A stretch of DNA of 64,000 nt from Piezodorus guildinii (GCA_023052935.1 CM041292.1:41624139-41688138); one strand, 5' to 3'; positions 1 to 11,900 are shown, counted from the stretch's first letter. A program made the numbers and translations. The notes: generated by a model not told the origin, from the sequence alone.

Positions 1-280
1 AAATTGGGTACAAATAATGTCACTCATTGATAAAGTATGTTTCTGGAAATAAAATGAAAAGTGATTAAAAGTTTACTAAACGATTGTGCAACCAATGGTA
101 AGGTTTCTAGCTAAGGTTTCTATTTTATTAAAATAATAAAGAAAAAAATAAGGAAACATCTTATTTTTGTAATTTCGAAAACATAATACAATGTTACATT
201 TGTTTTTTCGATTGTTTTCGAGAAATAAAACTAATTTTCAACGATTAAGTGTAAGATTCATTTAAATTCGTTTATGGGAT

Positions 281-545
281 TACCTGTAGCATGGTGGTTA
301 ACATAACAGCCTCCTATACCGAAGGTCCCGGGTCGAAATCCCCAGGTGGCCCTAGGAAAGGGAGTGAAAAATCCTTAGTTATGCCGTACTTAAGAAGGGA
401 CGTTAAAAGGTGGTCCCGAGACTCTGTGCGAGTCAGATACTCGTTAAAGACCCTTCTTATTAAATATGGATAGGCAAAATTTAGGACTCCCACTGTAGCA
501 TCGTCCGATTAGCAACATAAAGGGACGTTAAATAAATTAACAAAT
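281..545 (+). mobile_element. SINE-A copy (tRNA-derived), near full length
   Basis: The 5' part is tRNA-like: an A-box region (TAGCATGGTGGTTAACAT) and a degraded B box (GGTCGAAATCC). The body carries family landmarks such as GGTGGTCCCGAG, ACTCGTTAAAGA and TTTAGGACTCCCACTGTAGC, and it ends in GGGACGTTAAATAAATTAAC. The same order recurs on both strands at ten other places in the window. The 60-codon frame across it (291-473) is incidental. Confidence 0.85.
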
Positions 546-802
546 TCCTTTATGGTAAATATTCCAAAGATCACTGGTTTTTGTTTTTAAGTCCTCAAAG
601 TATAAGGCATATAGACAAAAATATAAGTTATGTTTGGCCAACAGTTAGAAGTAGAAAAAAAAGTTGAAATAAAGAACGAAACAATAATAAATGACTGAAC
701 TAGAAAAAAAAAAGTAAATATGTTTCTTCTAGTTGAATAACGTGCAATTAATCAACGTAAAATTATTTAATATAAAAGTGATACAATTATGGATATTGAA
801 TT

Positions 803-1045
803 TTGTTTGGCTGAATGGACAGCGCGCTAGTCTCTCACGCTGAAGGTTGTGAGTTCGAATCCAAGTCCTAGAGGGACTTTTTTAAGCATTTAATAAATGC
901 GGATTCTCTCACAGCGTCCCCCCCCCCGGGTATGTAAGACCCGTCAGCCAAATGGTGGCCACTCACAAAATTAGGCTTAGGGAGTGATGACCCTACCCTA
1001 TAAAATACAACGTGAGTGTAATCTCCCAGGAGGCTATTATATGAG
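803..1045 (+). mobile_element. SINE-B copy (tRNA-derived)
   Basis: It has an A-box-like TGGCTGAATGGACAGCGCG, a canonical B box (GTGAGTTCGAATCC), then the body landmark GGGTATGTAAGACCCGTCA and GATGACCCTACCCTATAAAA. It shares these with the copies at 20.5, 29.4 and 57.7/58.6 kb. A 10-base C run sits in the middle. Confidence 0.8.
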
Positions 1046-1063
1046 TATGATATTTTCATAATA

Positions 1064-2399
1064 TAATTAAACTATTAATAGTTTATTATGAATTAAAAAA
1101 ATGAAAACAAGGTCAACAAAATATTACATGTTCTTAAATATTTTGTATGGCCAATGCATAGCATCTTTTGTTTTTGAGGAAAAACAAAAACATTAACTTC
1201 AGACGCACTGGAATATATAATTGCATGAATTGGCAATGCTCATGACATAAACTATACTTTTACTAACTAATATTTATAGCACCTAACGCTGATCTAGTAG
1301 GGATTGGACTCTAGGAATGTAGACATTTGTTTTACACCCATAGTTAAACAATTTATCTAGTGCTTAGAAAAGAAAATATTGCCCTGTTAAATTATATGGA
1401 TATCATAATAACAGCCTTTGTACCTAAGATTGTTATCTGACGCCAATGGCGGCCACCTAAACCCCCAACAGCCACCCCCAACAATCTCATTATCATAGAG
1501 GCATAATCCAATGAACATTTTTTTATTACACAATGGACAATTATCTCCATATTTATAACAAGAGGTTTAATACTATTGATTTAAGCTGGATTTTGATTTT
1601 TGTTTTAATATCACCTGTTGTTTGAGATATTTATCTATTTACCTATATCTCATATGAGATATAGGTTCATAAATTCAGTTCAGTTCTTCCAAACATAGCT
1701 TATTTATTTTATAAATCCCACGTTTTTTATTTTCTTACCGGTTTTTGTTTTCTTATAAACTTAAACATATGGTTGAGGCGTGACAAACACTCTCGGTTTT
1801 TAGATAACAGCTTCTTTTTAAAGAGCCCTTTTGTAATCATTACAAAGTCATGAAAGACAGCGCAAAATCAATTTATCGATATGTTCAAAAATAAAGGATT
1901 TAAAACATTTTATAATTTTTCATTTTCACTGTCATGATTATTATTCAGGCTTTTGATAAAATGCGATAATTTATTTTTGTATATTTTTCATCAATAATCA
2001 AATAAAAATATCTCCAACTCTTGAGTTGTGGTATATTACTCCGAAAATGAAAAAAAAGTAGAGTTTTTTTTTTTAATTGATATAAAGGGGGTTTTCATTA
2101 GAGCACAAATGTGGTTGATACGAAAAATTATTTCATGAAATCAAAAGGTATCTTGATTTAAATAAAGATGAATTTACTTCAATAATAAGAAGTAAACTAA
2201 TACTCATAAATGACATTCGTTAAAAAAAAATAATTGAAAATGAAATATTCCTTGAAATATTAAAGACATATATATACATGAAATTCTTTATAATGCTCTT
2301 AAATGAAATCTGTGATTCGCCTAATTAGAATCTTTATCAAATTATGAATTTAGTACCAGTCTGTTCATTTATATAATAATATTATAATCAAAGACTGGT
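1064..2399. other. AT-rich noncoding stretch, no gene seen
   Basis: No coding potential, RNA gene or recognised repeat was found. It includes T- and A-runs and a short direct/inverted ATCTCATATGAGATATAGG palindrome near 1646. Confidence 0.5.
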
Positions 2400-2796
2400 A
2401 TGACAAAAGTCCAAACTATTCCTTTACTGGCTTTTAGTGGCATGCTTGTATATAGTTTGTTAGTTTATTCATTTTTTTGTTCATACCTTAATTTTATATC
2501 TTGTATAAATGTATATTTATTCTGAATAGCTTTTTGGCTTAGTCAAATAGTGTTTCTTTCTGTGTACTGTGATACTGTTTCTTAAAAAAATCTATTTTAT
2601 AGTTTCCAATATTATTTAATTATTGTATTGTTTCTTACTGTGTACTGTGTTACTGTTTTTTATTGTACTTTTATTGAATTGCTGCTGGTGAATTCCTTTC
2701 CCCCACACGGGCTTGCCTTAGTGGGATAGTGACTTCTACTAAATTTGTATATTTTGATTTAAATAAAGAAGTTATTAAAAACAAACAAAAAAAAAA
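2400..2796 (+). mobile_element. probable LINE 3' UTR fragment
   Basis: The T-rich tail-like sequence has two copies of the CTGTGTACTGTG(A/T)TACTG phrase and a GC-richer CCCACACGGGCTTGCCTTAGTGG near the end, followed by AATAAAGAAG and an A/C-rich tail. This resembles 3' ends of jockey-type LINEs. No coding part remains. It directly abuts the SINE-A copy that starts at about 2795. Confidence 0.35.
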
Positions 2797-3063
2797 CGCC
2801 ACTTTCTGCTAGTATGACTGTTCGGACAATGCTACAGTGGGAGGCCTAAATTTTGCCTATCTAGGTTTTATTAGGATAATGATCTTTAACGAGCACCTGA
2901 CAACGCAAAGGCTTAGGACCACTTTTTTACGTCTCCTCCGAAGGACGGATTAACTAAGGATAAAGTACTTTCATTAAAAACTCTTTGGTGCATCTACGGG
3001 TTTGAACCCGCGATTTTGGCATAGAAGGCTGTTATGCTAACCACTATGTGACAGGTGACCCCT
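2795..3063 (-). mobile_element. SINE-A copy, reverse orientation
   Basis: Read on the minus strand it has the A-box region (TAGTGGTTAGCATAACAGCC), a B box (CGGGTTCAAACCCG) and the family body down to the GTAGCATTGTCCG 3' part. It is the full length of the family. Confidence 0.8.
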
Positions 3064-3376
3064 ACATGCTTGTTTATCATAGCCGTTCGAAATAAGAACA
3101 TTAAAAGATCTACTAAAATTTAACCCCGTCAGCTTGTGAGCTATTATGTAATTTTACTATATAGTACAAGGTGAAAAAAAAGTCTAAAAACATATCCATG
3201 TTCATAAGCATAAGTTTAATTTGTGTTTAAACATATAAGATTAGGACGCCTTGCTTAATATGGAATAAAAAGGTTAATGTAGATAAAGTAGAGCGCCAGC
3301 AATAAATCGCAGTGTGATATTATTTCGAAGTATGAAGGCCTACATAATGCATGAGATACATAAACAAGCGGGAGTG

Positions 3377-3552
3377 CTACCGTGGGGAGCGGGGGGCGAG
3401 GAATGCAGCGGCCACCGCTCGGCAAATGTCACGCTGTCCGCGCAGGTGTGTCTCTTTCCAGGGGTCTAGGTGTCTTCCCAGCTGTGTCTCTTTCCTGGGG
3501 TCTCTGGGTCCGGCCGTTCTGGAGGCGTAGAAGGTGTTTTGGGCAATGGCCG
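3377..3552 (-). CDS. possible downstream (terminal) vestigial exon
   Basis: This GC-rich minus-strand island begins at a good acceptor (TTATTTTCTCCAG at 3553-3554) and stays open in the phase required by the TONDU exon donor for 58 codons to a TAG. The predicted peptide (AAIAQNTFYASRTAGPRD at its start) is Arg/Pro-rich and contains two copies of a short repeat (DPRKETQLGR and DPWKETHLRG). No Vestigial C-terminal motif such as FPPSFW is visible. Another frame is proline-rich (PKTPSTPPERPDPETPGK) but has an internal stop. It could be an alternative last exon, a 3'UTR or a regulatory island. The splice phase supports it; homology does not. Confidence 0.3.
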
Positions 3553-3715
3553 CTGGAGAAAATAACAATAGTGATGGCTAATTGAAAACACTTCTAAATA
3601 CCATTGTCCCACGAATCACTACAATAAATTATCATTTATAATACCTTACTTTATGCAAAACAAAACAAATAAACTCTATCCTTTAAAAATCATATTTCCA
3701 AAATTTACCGTCGTA

Positions 3716-4432
3716 TCTTTTCAACCTTAAAGGGATTGTATTCCCTCCGTCAACTATTCCCGCGTCGTTACCTCTTTAATATTTCCCCACTTCGACTACT
3801 GCTGTACGGTATACGGTGATGTTTCTGGGGATCTCGAGGTAAAAATAAAACACTTGATTAATTGCCTTGTCCGATTCAACTTCGGGGTCCCTAGGTACAC
3901 CTCCAATACTTAATTTTATGGCGAGTTGAAGTGGCTTTACACATCCAATCGACGCAAGTATTTCCTTGCGTCATTCCTTTACCAAGCTATCCAATCCCAC
4001 CGTCCACAATACATTTTTGACCTCCTACAATTCCAATCCTCTGTCCATCCTTGTACACGCTCCAGGCCTTCAGATTTATACAGTACGGCCCACCGAACTG
4101 CACATTTCTCATTCGATCCTCAATCCTATGGAATTCTATCCCTTCTTCCATCCGTCTCTCTAACTCTCTTTCTACCTTCGAATCACGGATATTTTATCAC
4201 TTAATGAATATCCAGGCACAATAGAAATATAAATAAGCTTTTTTATTTTATTTTTTGTTGTTTTCTTCTCATTTAAATATGTTTATTTTATATAAGTAAT
4301 TATTAACTTGTTTATATGTATTTAATTTACTCTAAGACTCCAAAGCACATTTGGTACATTCTGTATATTTTATTCTAAAAGGACATGTCCCTGGATAATA
4401 AAGAATTAATTTATTATTATTATTATTAAAAG
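3716..4432 (+). mobile_element. jockey/CR1-type LINE relic, RT C-terminal part and 3' tail
   Basis: A frameshifted remnant encodes the segment after the reverse-transcriptase core. It includes PHFDYC, DLEVKIKHLINCLVRF and FGVPRYTS, then ELKWLYTSNRRKYFLASF (ORF at 3926-4204). The same order occurs at 32.8-33.8 kb on the other strand. After the coding part come a T-rich 3' UTR, AATAAAGAATTAATT and an (ATT)n tail. Several frames must be combined to follow the protein, so it is dead. Confidence 0.75.
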
Positions 4433-4572
4433 TATTCAAATAACTATTCGTAAATGACAAAGAATTTTAGAGTTATTGATCGGATAAAATTACTAATAGA
4501 CTTACACAACATTAAATAACGCTGCAAATGATTGTATAACACAATGATTTATTTTTTCCGAATAATTATATC

Positions 4573-5228
4573 ATGATATTAAAATTTATATCATCTACAG
4601 AAGACTGGGTAGGGGTTAAAAACATAATGTTTCTAAAAGTAGATTTTTTAAATACGACTGTAACCTCCATCAACGACCAAATGAGTGAGATCGACCTAAG
4701 AATAAATAATACAAATACAGAATTTTTCTCTATCTCTACCATTCTGAAATCTAAGAAGATATCCAAGGATCTCAAAATGAGGGTATATAACACCATCATC
4801 AAACCTGTATGGCTGTGAAACTTGGGCGTTAACAGTTACCCTAGAGAGAAAAATTGAAAGGTTCGAAAGAAACGCCCAACGAGCTATTATGGGACCAAAA
4901 TGGGATTATGACCTAGGGCTGTGGAGACGTAAGACTAAAGCAGAACTGATAGAGGAAACGAAACATTCGATCGCACATGGCATAAAGGCAAAGGGGTTAC
5001 GATGGGCAGGACATATGGCCAGAGGTGATCCATCCATTACCTTCTTCCAAACCATGAATGCGATGGTGGTCGGAACTAGGCCAAGAGGAAGACCGAGAAT
5101 GAGAAGGAGTGACATCATCAAGAAGGACGCTACACAGCTCCACGCGGTGAACTGGAGGGCCATTGCCCAAGATAGGCAGAGGTAGAACAGGCTAATTGCA
5201 GCGGCTACAGATCTCCGAGGTAAGTAAA
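4573..5228 (+). mobile_element. endonuclease-RT LINE relic, C-terminal region
   Basis: Two open frames (4573-4818 and 4889-5185) are joined by a frameshift near 4810, inside a YGCETWAL motif. Downstream are GLRWAGHMAR, RPRGRPRMR and NWRAIAQDRQRW, the usual C-terminal order of arthropod endonuclease-reverse-transcriptase LINEs. The protein ends shortly after 5200. No RT catalytic motif remains because the copy is 5' truncated. Confidence 0.75.
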
Positions 5229-5284
5229 AGCCAACCGGAAAAGGAAATTAAAATTTATATAGCTAAGTAGGCAATTACCTCAAA

Positions 5285-5545
5285 TGTATAGCAAAAAATG
5301 AATTGTAACATATCGGGTGTACAGTTGTCTTAATTATGAAATTACAATGTTATACGACTTAACGTTTTCGTGTTAGATTTACCACACATGAACACACGTA
5401 CTTTTTTGCGGGAATTTATTATTTGAACTCTGGGAATCCTTAAACGCGTATTTCCGGCGAAAACTCATATTCAAAAATTTTCAAAATCGTTAGTTAATAG
5501 AGTACTTAGTACGATAATTCATTTAATGTGAATGGTGCCAGCCAA
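5285..5545 (+). mobile_element. MITE-A fragment
   Basis: It shares ATTATGAAATTNCA, TTTTCGTGTTAGATTTACCACAC, GGGAAT...CGCGTATTTCCG and the terminal AAAATCG sequences with the 62.3-kb MITE-A copy, in the same orientation. It is truncated and diverged, and ends about 90 bp before the vg TONDU exon donor. Confidence 0.55.
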
Positions 5546-5633
5546 ATTTTTGATGATAGTTTTAGAGCAAATGTACTATGAAATTATATTTGATTGGGAT
5601 TGAAAGTAAATATATAAGTTGAGTGATGATTAC

Positions 5634-5804
5634 CTTTGGAGGCCTGTGGTGGTTTGGTGTCTGTGCTGAGCGCTCGGGTGAAGTGCTCATCCACAACGGC
5701 GGCCACGTCCCCCGTGTAGTGGGTGAAGACCACGCAGTTGGCCGAGACGTACTGGGCTCTACTAGAGGACGTACTGTCTTCGTCCTCGTCCGTGTAGACC
5801 GACC
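5634..5804 (-). CDS. vg: vestigial exon encoding the TONDU (Scalloped/TEAD-binding) domain
   Basis: This 171-bp internal exon encodes the hallmark domain of Vestigial, a nuclear cofactor that binds the TEAD protein Scalloped and drives wing-field genes. The translation starts with an acidic/serine run (SVYTDEDEDSTSSSR) and continues with QYVSANCVVFTHYTGDVAAV followed by VDEHFTRALS. This matches the Vestigial/VGLL signature CVVFTHYxGDVxxxVDEHFxRALS. On the minus strand the acceptor is a pyrimidine-rich tract ending TTTGGCAG at 5805 and the donor is AAAG|GTAATC at 5633. Both flanking introns are phase 1 and the length is a multiple of three. Base composition is far richer in G+C than the flanks. 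The family's FPPSFW-type motif that usually follows TONDU is not in this exon. The orthology is inferred from the domain; the domain itself is clear in the sequence. Confidence 0.93.
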
Positions 5805-6289
5805 CTGCCAAAGGAAATAAGTCTGTAGTAAATACAATTAACAGAAATAAAGTTATCAATATTATTATTAATACAGTTAAATTGTATAAAAAAATAATAC
5901 AAAAAAAAAATCGTCTCTTGGTCCTGCACCAACCAATCAAATATATTTCGAAGGCACCATTAAACTGCTAAATTTTTCCCTGTCCTAATCTAAATAGGTT
6001 ATATCATTAGAAAACGACCCAGCCAAGATAAAATCTAATAAGAGTAGAATCATGAACAAATATAAACAGCACCTTCATAAAAATAAAGTAGAAAAGTTAC
6101 ATTCCTCTAGTTATAGTGGATCTCTGCTCTGTCTATATAAAATGATAACGCGATTTTGGTTTCCGTTGACTCAACTGGACGGATTTAGATAAGGTTTTCA
6201 CCATCATTTAGGGCATTCTTTCAGGAGGTTTAAAAGTAAAATACATGGCAATTTAGCTTTTCTTTAAACGGGAAAAATAAGTTTTCTGT

Positions 6290-6425
6290 AACCAAGTCAT
6301 CAAAAAATTATTCCTGACATATAAGTAATAATATAGACGTATAATATACCGTCGGAAAGCGAAAGATTTTTCGAAAAGTCGATATGCAATAAAATAAGAT
6401 GGACAAGTTCATAGAATGATGTTAT
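6290..6425. mobile_element. short MITE-A-like fragment
   Basis: The phrase ATAATATACCGTCGGAAAGCGAAAGATTTT matches the internal MITE-A sequence (TATACCGTTGGAAAGTAAAAGATTTT at 10.2 kb). Neither terminus is present. Confidence 0.45.
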
Positions 6426-6604
6426 AAGCGCATAAACTTATAAAGAAATGTTATTGGTAATGTTGTGGATTAGAGAGGTTATGGTGGCACGTGGTGATCG
6501 TACAGGTTATATACTTATATACTTACAGTAGTCAAAATTTAAGAAAAAATATAATGTACCAAAATTTACGTACGTTGCTAAAATAAAGAAAAGTTGTTAT
6601 AAAC

Positions 6605-6968
6605 TAATTTCTGGCTGTTGCGCCCTAACTCAGCCTCCACTGGCTTACACCAGTGATGCGGCTGGAAGAGAGGCGCTGGGATCTCTTGGATTCGGAAGCC
6701 GAGTCTAGGGTCCTTTAGCATATTGTATATACTAAAGTTTGTTAGTATGATTTTTATTTATTTACCAACTTGTACTTATATCTATTACAGGTTGTTGTTT
6801 TTTATGTTTTTATTGTTATTTTTTTTGGAAAAATTTGAATTTATTTATTTCCGATTTTATGTAATTTGACTTTATCATTATTTTCTGTATATATTGTATG
6901 AATGTGTATTACATCACTATTACTACTGTTCATTATGTAACAAATTGTAATATTTCTCAATAAAAAAA
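6605..6968 (+). mobile_element. LINE 3' end (last codons plus 3' UTR)
   Basis: A GC-rich stub (6610-6720) is followed by a T-rich UTR with TGTATGAATGTGTATTACATC and CACTATTACTACTGTTCAT, ending in TATTTCTCAATAAAAAAATAA. The last ~80 bp recur in reverse at 23.84-23.92 kb, so it is a repeat family rather than a gene end. Confidence 0.6.
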
Positions 6969-7449
6969 TAAGCTAATACTGTTAATTATTATTTCTACAA
7001 TACTTTTAGAACATATCACAAAAAATAGTAGTTCCACTATAAACTAAATGGGGTTCCCGTGGAAACTAAATTAACTTAATCATCCATTAAAATGTACTAA
7101 GAAAACGTTCTTATGGAATTTAAAATTGTAATAAACCGAATAAAATAGGAACCGTTAAACATAGCAAAGAAATAAACTAAACCAAATTTTGGCCAATTTA
7201 TGTATTTAATTTCTTCCGAAGACTAAATATAATAATGAATAGACGTTATATAATAAACATAATATTTTATTGCATATTACGTTTACTTTTCGTTGCGATG
7301 AACACATAATCCCAAAGTAATAAACTTTTAATTGGTCAAACTGAAGTTTTTTAAACAAAAATTACACTACATTTAAATTGCACCCGTGCGAAGGAAGGTC
7401 GAGTCACTAGTACTTAAATATTTTTTTAATAGCCACTAAATGTCTAATT

Positions 7450-8159
7450 TCTTCTTCTTCATCTTTCCTCTCTACCGCACAGCGGTGTGAGGGGGTCGCT
7501 TGTAGAGGCTGATCCAGGCATTCCTATTCTGCGCCATTTCCCCTGCTGATCTCCAATCTATATCTCTTTTTCGGCAGGCCTTCCTGATCCCATCCTCCCA
7601 AGTCTTCCTAGGTCTTCCTCTTGGTCTCCTTCCCTCTACTTTCAGCTCATATGTTGCTTTTGCCACGCGATCCTCCGACATTCTTGAGACATGGCCGTAC
7701 CATCTTAGCTGAATTTCTTCAACAATATCCTCGGCCGGTCTGACATCAAGGTTGGATCTTATTATGGTATTTCTCATCCTATCTCTCCTCGTCTTACCCT
7801 CAACTTTCCTCAAGTAGCGCATCTCCATAGCCTGGAGTTGGCTTTTATGTTTAGTGGTGAGGGCCCAGGATTCGCTGGCATACGTCAATATAGGTAAGAA
7901 GGTTGTTTTGTAAACTACCATTTTTGTATGTTTGGAGACCTCTCTTTTGCCTATAAAGCCCTTCTTAAGAGATAGGAAACACCTTCCGGCAGACTTTATT
8001 CTTTCCTTTATGTCTTCGTCCACCCAGCCCTGCTCATTTAGATGTGCGCCCAGATACTTGAAGCTCTTTACGTGCTCAATCTTTTCTGCCCCTAGCCTGA
8101 TGACTCGTCCAATTCGGTTCTCTCTCCTTCCTATCCTCATTATTTTCGTTTTACGGGCA
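7450..8159 (-). mobile_element. young 5'-truncated endonuclease-RT LINE with uninterrupted ORF
   Basis: The 710-bp insertion is flanked by an exact 13-bp target-site duplication (TAAATGTCTAATT at 7437-7449 and 8160-8172). The minus-strand frame is open from the truncation point to its own stop at 7472. It encodes the C-terminal third of ORF2: FKYLGAHLNEQGWVDEDIKE, TTFLPILTYASESWALTT, LRWYGHVSRM and GRRPRGRPRKTWEDGIRK. The 3' end is a GAAGAA-type tail. The intact frame and perfect duplication mark it as one of the most recent insertions here. The RT catalytic core is missing, so it cannot be autonomous. Confidence 0.88.
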
Positions 8160-8172
8160 TAAATGTCTAATT

Positions 8173-9623
8173 ATTAATTGTTATTAAATAATTTAGAACA
8201 CCCTAGATTTAAGTTAGGTTTTCTGTAAAATATTCGATGCCTGTGAACATAATACTAAAAATTACTCCTCAAAACGAGGATTAATCTGGTATCATTCTGG
8301 AAGTGCTTTGGTGTTGTGGTTGATACTTCATACTTATCTACTTGATAATATACTTTGCTAGAATTTTAACTTTTTAGCTTTTATTTAATGAAGTTAATTA
8401 GTTGAATAACTGTGCATAAATAAATAGGAGATAGAATTTGTCTGTACATTAGCCCTAAAACAACTAAATAATAAGTTAAATGAAAAACGAGCATCATTAT
8501 GACACATTATCGTTATTTGGAATACTCAAAATCTTATTTCATGAATAAGTTGATAAAGATACTAAATGCTACCTATAGATAGAAGTAGCTGAAAAGAGGG
8601 GGCTGGCTGGAAAAAAGTTGGTTAATTTTGATTTTTAAGCATGATTGTATGTACTAATCCCTTCTTTAAAAACCCAAGCTTTTACACTCGCAGACCTTGT
8701 GTCTTTTCCACCATTTGAAAAAATCCCCTAAAAATCTTTTTTCAGTTTTTCTTGAATAACTCGCTTCCGGTGTATTTTATAAAGAATATTGTAGTTAAAA
8801 GTTTTAAAGACCATTACATTTATTGGAAATTCTGTAGCTAACAAATTCAAGTAATTAAAACAGTTTCTGAGAAAGAAGGCGATCAGTTCTGACATAATGC
8901 CCCAAAACCGTAAAAAGTCAGTTATGTCAGCAATTTAGCCCTACTAACTTTTATTTAGTGCAGTTTACAGTTGAGTGCATAATAACCAATCTGGTAGAAG
9001 ATTAAATTTCCCATAAGAAATATACAAAATATTTGTAAATGTTGACAAAATCGAGAGAGCGTTCGGAATAAACAATTTTAGAGGTCGTGAGCAGAAAAAT
9101 TATAATACTGATTTTTGTCCAAATTAGTGTGTTTAAATGAAATTAAATATATAGATACAGGTTTTAGTCATCTGAGTCCAAATTGTCAAGTCCATGGAAG
9201 CTAAGCTCTAAAACGAAACGTCTTATAAAACTGAAATTTCCTATTTGAGACAATTATATGCCTGAAATGTTATTGCAACCTATTTTATTGTTTCGGAACA
9301 TAAATTATTCATTACTATCAGGTTCTACATACCTTTACCCATTCTACGCACCATGAAACAATTTTTTTTACACCACATTCTTTTTTTTTATGGTAGTTTT
9401 TAATTAATATATGTATTACTTATTTTTTTTAAATGCCACTAAATGTCTTATTAATGATTGTTATTAACTAATTTCAAACATATTAGCGTATTGATTTCTC
9501 TGGAAGATATGTTATGAAGATGTCTGTGAATAACATTCTACTAAAAATTAATCCTTCAAACGAGTGAATAATCGATTTGGTCGAGTAGATTTCTGGTACG
9601 ATTATGGGTGCGCTTTGATGTGG
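8173..9623. other. AT-rich intronic stretch with a diverged ~200-bp repeat pair
   Basis: The block at 8161-8355 resembles 9433-9640: both carry CCACTAAATGTCTNATTA, a CTGTGAATAACAT-like phrase and TTTCTGGTACGAT/GGTATCAT. They are probably two copies of an unnamed repeat. No coding potential was seen. Confidence 0.4.
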
Positions 9624-10495
9624 TTTTTACTTCCACCTACCTTCATATGAAATATATATAGTAAGGAAGGTATTGCGATCGTGAACGGAAATACGCGTTT
9701 TAGGGTCTAAACAACCAAATCCTGCAAAAAAGGTCTGTGTGTGTTAAGTCTAGCACAAAAACGCAAAATCGTACGAAACTGAAAATTCATATTAAACACT
9801 ACTATACGACCGAGATGTTACAGCAACTTTTTCATTTAAATCAGCTAACCAGAAGGAGTCTTATACTATGCATTTTGCACCTTTTTATGATTTTCTCAAA
9901 AAACGGCTGTAACGAAATTAGCATAGAAGTTAGTGATTAAGCTCATCAGATCGATGGAAAATTTAATGGGCTTTGATATCATATCGGGTTTATTCTAATT
10001 GAAATAGTCTGACAGGGATTTAAATGTCGATTTTTTTTTTTCCTAAACAGCCATTAATTTTAAACATCTCAAAAGATTACCTATATTATCTCGTTAAGAT
10101 TGGTAAAAAAACAGACAAATATATAAGTTCAACGAATCTTATATCCAACTAAAGGAGAAAATCGCAGAAAAAAAAAAATTAATATTTTATTTTTGAACAT
10201 AATAACAGTAATACACGTGTATTATATACCGTTGGAAAGTAAAAGATTTTAGCAAAAATATTATATTATACACAAGCTTGTAAAAGTTGATAAAGAGTGA
10301 TGAAAATCCGATTAAACTAACTGATTATTTTAGATAATAATATAATACAATAGATTTTTTAATAGAACAAATGTTTCTATAGAAATTCAATTTAATTAAT
10401 TCTTTATTAGTTTCACTCATTTTTATCCCTAACTGTATTTGAAAATTCTTTAATCGATTTTAACAAAGGCGATAAGAGAAAGTCGTGTGTTTCCC
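9624..10495 (-). mobile_element. MITE-A copy, nearly full length
   Basis: It is the reverse orientation of the 62.3-kb copy. Landmarks in order: TAAGGAAGGTATTGCGATCG, TACGCGTTTTAGGGTCTAA, TGCATTTTGCACCTTTTTATG, ATAGTCTGACAGGGATTTAA, TATACCGTTGGAAAGTAAAA, AAGAGTGATGAAAATCCGAT and a GAGAAAGTCGTGTG end. The 67-codon frame at 9737-9940 lies inside it and is incidental. Confidence 0.7.
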
Positions 10496-11609
10496 GCACC
10501 ATGTTATGTTTTTAGGTTGTTTAGCATTTAAACTAATTTAAACTTTTAATATTGTATTTTATTTTAGGTGCCTATGTGTATGGTTACGAAAAAGAATAAA
10601 AAATGTGTTGTTATTATTTATAATATGTCATAATCAGTGTAATAACTGATTTTTAAACTATTTTAGAGGTTTTTAATGTGTTTTTTAAGAAAACAAACAA
10701 AATAATTTTATACTAATTTCCTTTTAATTTATATAATTGTTTCGGAAGAGAAAAAAATTTAAAACTATTATTGACAAATAAAGAATATATTAGATACGGA
10801 GAGCACATCTATAACTCTGATTAGTGTGTTTTTAAACGATTTTTTATGAGCTAATTTACTAGTCATATATTGCTTGTAAATGTCAGAACGTTTTTATTAA
10901 AACTAAAAAAAACAAAAAAAACCTGTTGATCCAGTTGATAGTTAGGAAGATGTTAACGGTGTCCATAATGAGCCAACATTACCAATACAGGAAATTTGTT
11001 TGTAACTGAATTTAAAAATATATGCAAGGATGCATTTATAATATCTTGTTTCTCCCCTTGCCTTTGAAGTATACAGAGGCTAGAAGAGAATATTAATATT
11101 AATGAGATAAACTAGCCAATCATTAATTTCCATTTATTTCTCCTTATTGATACTATCTCACAAACAGATCCACACAGAAGAGAAAAACAGAACAGAATTA
11201 AATGAATGAAAAATCAACGATTTCATTTTATGGTTTATGGTTTATTCTTAAGCACTAAATAACCATTACAGCGTTGGAAATTCCAGCTTGTAAAAGTGTA
11301 CTGACTCACATTTTTATAAACCCGAGGAAAACGTTTTTCCATAAATGTCTTGGAAAACATGATTCAGACAGAGAACTTTTAGAACGAATAAACCAACAGG
11401 TGATTGCCTAATAAGTCCTCACCTGACGAGGAAAACAATTTTATTTAGAAATCGTACTGTGTTATACAATTTTTCAGTCTTTATTAGGATTTTTTGTTGC
11501 CGTTGTTTGCATTATAAACTGGTAACGCTGTTATAATCTCCTTCATATCTTAACAAAACGGTTTACTGATTAATTTTGTGAACATGTAAAACTGAAAAAA
11601 AATAAAATT
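10496..11609. other. AT-rich intronic stretch, no gene seen
   Basis: A/T-rich sequence with homopolymer runs. I saw no recognised repeat, exon or RNA. Confidence 0.4.
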
Positions 11610-11900
11610 CCTCGGTATATTGGCTAGAATAATAGCCTTATATGCACAATGTCCCAGATTCAAACCTAGCAGATGCCCTAGGATTTTTTAATCGGAATAA
11701 AATATCCTTACTTATGCCGTCCTTCGGGTGGGAAGAAAAAAGGTGGATCCGAGCATGGGCGGTTTAAGGAACTCGTTAAAGGTCCACACTCTAATAAAAC
11801 CTGAAAGGACAAATTTTAGAACCCATTCCCCTCCACTGTAGCATCTACCGACTAACCATAGTAGCATAAAGTGACGTTAAATTAATTAAAAAATAAAAAT
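11610..11900 (+). mobile_element. SINE-A copy
   Basis: Diverged 5' tRNA-like part (TTGGCTAGAATAATAGCC...GATTCAAACCTAGCAG). The body includes CTTATGCCGTCCTTCGG, AGGTGGATCCGAGC, AACTCGTTAAAGG and CACTGTAGCATCTACCG, ending GTGACGTTAAATTAATT. Confidence 0.75.

Noticed and set aside
910..928. Run of ten C in SINE-B as a structural signal
   Set aside because: Other SINE-B copies have CCCACCGGG here; it looks like simple expansion or a sequencing artefact.
3382..3585. 67-codon plus-strand ORF over the 3.4-kb island
   Set aside because: No homology or splice signals; the minus strand fits the vg phase better.
5623..5820. 65-codon plus-strand ORF across the TONDU exon
   Set aside because: It is the antisense shadow of the vg exon, whose minus-strand reading has splice signals and the conserved domain.
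9737..9940. 67-codon ORF
   Set aside because: It lies entirely in MITE-A and is not open in the other copies.
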